From contig JBKGZI010000252.1 of the NCBI GenBank assembly GCA_046545675.1, positions 1 through 8,899 of the forward strand: a stretch of DNA of 8,899 bases. The letters run 5' to 3'. Under the pieces are notes generated by a model that saw only the letters and a program-made list of their open reading frames with translations, made no database searches and was not told where the DNA came from. The translations under genes were made by a program, and so were the position numbers. Below are positions 6,647 to 8,899 of the stretch, piece after piece; the first letter of the stretch is position 1, and each line of letters opens with the position of its first letter. This DNA comes from CAYLTX01 sp046545675. Its GTDB lineage: Bacteria > Myxococcota_A > Bradymonadia > Bradymonadales > Bradymonadaceae.

Positions 6647-6764
6647 CGAGCGGCGACTCTTTCCGGGGTGGCATGATGAGCGGCGACCGTTCCCCCGGGT
6701 GCGCCGGCCGGCCCGCGCGAAGCGCGGACCGGCGACGGCTTACCCGGAGCTATGGTTTGGGCCC
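6642..6764 (-). repeat. Inverted intergenic element, left copy
   Basis: Read on the minus strand this is a diverged copy of the element at 6833-6959. Shared blocks are 6737-6764 with 6833-6860 (28 nt, imperfect, including ACCATAGC and GGGTAAGCC), 6676-6704 with 6893-6921 (29 nt, imperfect), and 6642-6655 with 6946-6959 (14 nt, perfect). A GAGCGGCGAC module occurs twice within it (6648 and 6678). The arm overlaps the last codon and stop of the EamA gene. Confidence 0.8.
6707..6733 (-). other. Variable hairpin cassette of the left copy
   Basis: Positions 6707-6718 and 6722-6733 pair over 12 bp, including one G-U wobble, around a 3-nt loop. It is the core of a 32-nt block (6705-6736) that has no sequence similarity to the matching block in the other copy (6861-6892). 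The same-length block in the other copy is also a hairpin. Confidence 0.7.
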
Positions 6765-6832
6765 ACGCCTCACTGATCCATATGGGCCGTTCGTGCTCAC
6801 GCTCAGATAATCGGCACGGCTCGGTCGGACGC

Positions 6833-6959
6833 GGGACCGAACCATAGCCGGGGGTAAGCCCAGTCGAGTCGCCTTCAGGCGCACTCGACGTAGCGCACCC
6901 TCGGGAAGGGTCGCCGCTCGTCACTCCTTCGCCTCGAGAACGGGCCGCCGCTCGTCACC
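6833..6959 (+). repeat. Inverted intergenic element, right copy
   Basis: This partner of the element at 6642-6764 ends 6 bases before the map stop codon (6966-6968). The conserved blocks are 6833-6860, 6893-6921 and 6946-6959. The GTCGCCGCTCGTCAC module occurs twice (near 6910 and, with one change, near 6945). The two copies flank a 68-nt centre (6765-6832) with a small CGTGCTCACG dyad and no gene. With its partner it fills the whole convergent gap and may serve as a two-way transcription barrier. Confidence 0.8.
6863..6889 (+). other. Variable hairpin cassette of the right copy
   Basis: GTCGAGTCGCC (6863-6873) pairs with GGCG (6878-6881) and ACTCGAC (6883-6889) around a TTCA loop, giving 11 bp with one bulged C at 6882. 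It lies in a 32-nt block (6861-6892) between the same conserved sequences that bound the left-copy hairpin. Confidence 0.7.
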
Positions 6960-6965
6960 TACCCC

Positions 6966-7799
6966 TCAAATCCCACCAATCTCCCCAAACTTCACCTGAC
7001 AACCCGGCGCCACCTCCATCGGATCCGTACCCTCCGGATGCGTCATGATCTCCGCCCCGTCGTCGGTCACCACGATCGTATGCTCGAATTGGGCCGACAA
7101 TTGGCGGTCTTTGGTCACCGCGGTCCAGTCGTCGTCGAGGACCTCGACGGGGTAGTCGCCGAGGTTGATCATCGGCTCGATGGTAAACGCCATGCCGGGC
7201 CGAAAGCGCATGCCGGTGTTGCGCTTGCCGAAGTGGGGCACCTCGGGGGCGCTGTGGAAGGTGCGGCCGATGCCGTGGCCGATAAAGTCGCGCACCACCG
7301 AGAAGCCCTCGGCTTCGGCGTGGGACTGGATGGCCGCGCCGATATCACCGATGCGCTTGCCCGGCCGGACCTCCTGGATGCCCCGGAGCAGACACTGTGC
7401 GGTGACCTCGACGAGCTTTTTGGCCTCGTCGCTGACCTCGCCGACGAAGAATGTCGCGCAGGTGTCGCCGTGGAAGCCGTCGAGGATCGGGGTGACGTCG
7501 ACCGCGACGATATCGCCGTCTTCGAGCACGCGGCCCTCCTCGGGGATGCCGTGGCAGACGACCTCGTTGACGCTGGTGCAGATCGAGCGCGGGAACCCTT
7601 TGTAGCCGTGCGGCGCGTGCGTCGCTCCGCGGTCTTTGACCCAGCGCTCCGCCTCGTCGTTGAGGTCTTGCGTCGAAATACCCGGCTCGACCATCTCCCC
7701 GAGATGGCAAAGCAGCGTGGCCGCATATTGGCCGGCCTCGCGCATCTTTGCGATCTCATCGGCGGAGAGCAATGTCAGTTGGCGTCGGCGTCGTTTCAT
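6966..7799 (-). CDS. map: Type I methionine aminopeptidase
   Basis: A 277-residue cytosolic enzyme that removes the initiator methionine from new proteins. All five metal ligands of the family are present: D101, D112, H175, E208 and E239. They sit at E. coli positions plus four. H83 (CHGIP), H182 (FHSAPEVPHF) and W225 are also in place. The N-terminus MKRRRRQLTLLSADEIAKMREAG lacks the zinc-finger or SEC-C extension found in some homologues. The C-terminus runs about 9 residues longer than E. coli's (HPEGTDPMEVAPG onward). The start is ATG at 7799. The stretch before it is a heptamer repeat with no Shine-Dalgarno, so a slightly different start or translation coupled to gpsA is possible. It lies 38 bp downstream of gpsA, same strand, and is probably co-transcribed. 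Confidence 0.97.
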   Translation of the reverse strand: MKRRRRQLTLLSADEIAKMREAGQYAATLLCHLGEMVEPGISTQDLNDEAERWVKDRGATHAPHGYKGFPRSICTSVNEVVCHGIPEEGRVLEDGDIVAVDVTPILDGFHGDTCATFFVGEVSDEAKKLVEVTAQCLLRGIQEVRPGKRIGDIGAAIQSHAEAEGFSVVRDFIGHGIGRTFHSAPEVPHFGKRNTGMRFRPGMAFTIEPMINLGDYPVEVLDDDWTAVTKDRQLSAQFEHTIVVTDDGAEIMTHPEGTDPMEVAPGCQVKFGEIGGI

Positions 7800-7804
7800 G
7801 TGGT

Positions 7805-7834
7805 GGTTCTTGGTTTTTGGTTCTTGGTTCTCGG
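7805..7834. repeat. Heptamer tandem array between gpsA and map
   Basis: Four 7-nt units follow one another: GGTTCTT (7805-7811), GGTTTTT (7812-7818), GGTTCTT (7819-7825) and GGTTCTC (7826-7832), then GG. On the coding strand this is an A/C-rich repeat of AGAACCA. It fills nearly all of the 38-bp gap, including the place where the map ribosome binding site would be. Confidence 0.8.
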
Positions 7835-7837
7835 CTA

Positions 7838-8848
7838 CTAATAAAGGCCCTGCTGCTCGGCTTTCAACTCTCGCGCCATCAGGTCGGCGACCACCTTCCG
7901 GGTCGGCTTGTCCTCGTAGAGCACGGCGTAGACCTGGTCACAGATGGGCATCTCGACGCCGATCTCCTGGCTGAGGCTGTGGACGCTCTTGGAGGTCTTG
8001 ACGCCCTCGGCGACCATATTCATCTCGCCCAAGATCTCGTCGATGGAGTAGCCTTCGCCCAGCTTCTGGCCCACGCTCCGGTTGCGGCTCAGCCCGCCGG
8101 TGCAGGTCAGCACCAGATCGCCCATGCCCGCCAATCCGGCCAGGGTCAGCGGGTTGGCGCCCATGCGCACCGCCAGCCGGGACATCTCGTGCAGGCCTCG
8201 GGTGATCATGCCCGCCATCGAGTTCAAGCCAAGGTCCATGCCCGACACCGCGCCCGCCGCGATGGCGATGACGTTTTTGACCGCGCCGCCGACCTCCACG
8301 CCGACCACGTCGGTGCTGGTATAGCAGCGGAATACGCTATTGCTAAAGACATGCTGGGCGCGCTCGGCCAATTTGTGGTTGAACGAGGCGATGGTCACCG
8401 CGGTGGGCTTGTGGTCGGCGACCTCACGGGCGAAGCTCGGCCCGGATAGATAGGCCAGATACGGGTGGCAACGCTCGGGGAGCACGTCCTCGAGGATGTC
8501 GGAGACCAGCATCTGTGTATTATTCTCGATGCCTTTGGTCGCGCTGACGATCGGGGTGGCCGGCGGGATGAGATCGGCGACCTGCTCGATGACCTGGCGC
8601 ACCACGTGGCTGGGCACCACCGAGACGATCATCTCCTTGCCGGTGACCACCTCTTCGAGATCGTTGGTCGCGCGCAGATTCTCCGGCAGCCGAAACCCGG
8701 GCAGATACTCCGGGTTTTCATGCTCCTTGTTGATCACGCCGGGCAACGGCTTCTCGTGGCACCATACCAGCACGTCGTGGCCATTTTCGGCCAGCAACTT
8801 CGCCAATGCAGTGCCCCACGATCCGCCTCCAATCACACCAATATCCAT
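7838..8848 (-). CDS. gpsA: NAD(P)-dependent glycerol-3-phosphate dehydrogenase
   Basis: A 336-residue cytosolic enzyme that reduces dihydroxyacetone phosphate to sn-glycerol-3-phosphate, the backbone precursor of phospholipids. The Rossmann dinucleotide-binding loop is GVIGGGSWGTALA (4-16). Other family motifs are SATKGIE with K105, GPSFA (136-140), the catalytic lysine K191 in VGGAVKN, GLNSMAGMITRG (207-218), GLAGMGDLVLTCTGGLSRN (238-256), and the usual ending LMARELKAEQ. The length is typical of the family. ATG at 8848 is supported by AGAGGA four bases upstream. The gene ends in two consecutive in-frame TAG codons. It is followed by map on the same strand; this pairing may not be functionally meaningful. 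Confidence 0.97.
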   Translation of the reverse strand: MDIGVIGGGSWGTALAKLLAENGHDVLVWCHEKPLPGVINKEHENPEYLPGFRLPENLRATNDLEEVVTGKEMIVSVVPSHVVRQVIEQVADLIPPATPIVSATKGIENNTQMLVSDILEDVLPERCHPYLAYLSGPSFAREVADHKPTAVTIASFNHKLAERAQHVFSNSVFRCYTSTDVVGVEVGGAVKNVIAIAAGAVSGMDLGLNSMAGMITRGLHEMSRLAVRMGANPLTLAGLAGMGDLVLTCTGGLSRNRSVGQKLGEGYSIDEILGEMNMVAEGVKTSKSVHSLSQEIGVEMPICDQVYAVLYEDKPTRKVVADLMARELKAEQQGLY

Positions 8849-8852
8849 CGCA

Positions 8853-8858
8853 TCCTCT
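8853..8858 (-). promoter_or_regulatory. Shine-Dalgarno of gpsA
   Basis: On the minus strand AGAGGA lies four bases before the ATG at 8848. It is the clearest ribosome binding site in the window and fixes the gpsA start. Confidence 0.65.
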
Positions 8859-8884
8859 TGTTGGCTAACGTTGAGCCGTATCTA

Positions 8885-8899
8885 ACTTTCTTACTCTCT
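8885..8899 (+). repeat. Start of a second octamer array at the right edge
   Basis: ACTTTCTT (8885-8892) is followed by ACTCTCT (8893-8899, cut by the window end). These are the same 8-nt family as at 3798-3910, preceded by TATCTA, which also occurs there. The array is upstream of gpsA and probably continues beyond the window. Confidence 0.55.

Noticed and set aside
6439..6924. ORFs across the convergent gap on either strand
   Set aside because: They consist of the inverted repeat sequence; the two copies do not keep a reading frame and the hairpin blocks are unrelated.
6642..6959. Integron attC site or insertion sequence
   Set aside because: No GTTRRRY core pairs, no integrase or transposase and no gene cassette; the repeats cover the whole gap without coding content.

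Overview
The window is GC-rich DNA from a Gram-negative-like bacterium. It carries four housekeeping or translation genes, one regulatory kinase and one small cytosolic protein. Abundant eukaryote-like Ser/Thr kinase use, a soluble kinase with an N-terminal zinc ribbon, and gaps full of palindromes and short tandem repeats suggest a deltaproteobacterial or myxobacterial-type lineage (Bradymonadales/Myxococcota-like). That placement is an inference from style, not a database match. No rRNA, tRNA, CRISPR, transposase or phage gene was seen.

Layout. Plus strand: a DUF695/RraB-like protein (97-873); a 480-bp gap (874-1353) with a nested palindromic element and then a regulatory zone; a cytoplasmic Ser/Thr kinase with zinc ribbon, kinase, linker and beta-propeller (1354-3720); a 254-bp gap with paired octamer repeats; release factor 3, prfC (3975-5612); a 134-bp gap almost filled by an inverted pair of hexamer arrays; and an EamA-family transporter (5747-6646). 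Minus strand, convergent with these: gpsA (7838-8848), then map (6966-7799) 38 bp downstream, probably one transcript. A 319-bp convergent gap (6647-6965) separates the EamA and map stops and is essentially one large inverted duplication.

Function. prfC (termination-factor recycling), map (N-terminal methionine removal) and gpsA (glycerol-3-phosphate for phospholipids) are core functions. Their catalytic motifs look intact. The kinase is the main signalling protein. It has all core catalytic residues and no membrane segment, so it probably senses something in the cytoplasm. The RraB-like protein may touch RNA turnover, but that is weaker.

The least ordinary signal lies between the genes. Several gaps hold degenerate short tandem arrays whose unit is constant within a gap but differs between gaps: 6-mer after prfC, 8-mer before prfC and again at the right edge, 7-mer between gpsA and map. 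Two of them are inverted array pairs that could fold into long hairpins. The convergent gap holds two diverged inverted copies of a roughly 125-nt element. Each copy encloses a 32-nt cassette that is unrelated in sequence to the other but folds into a hairpin in both. I do not recognise these as a named repeat family.
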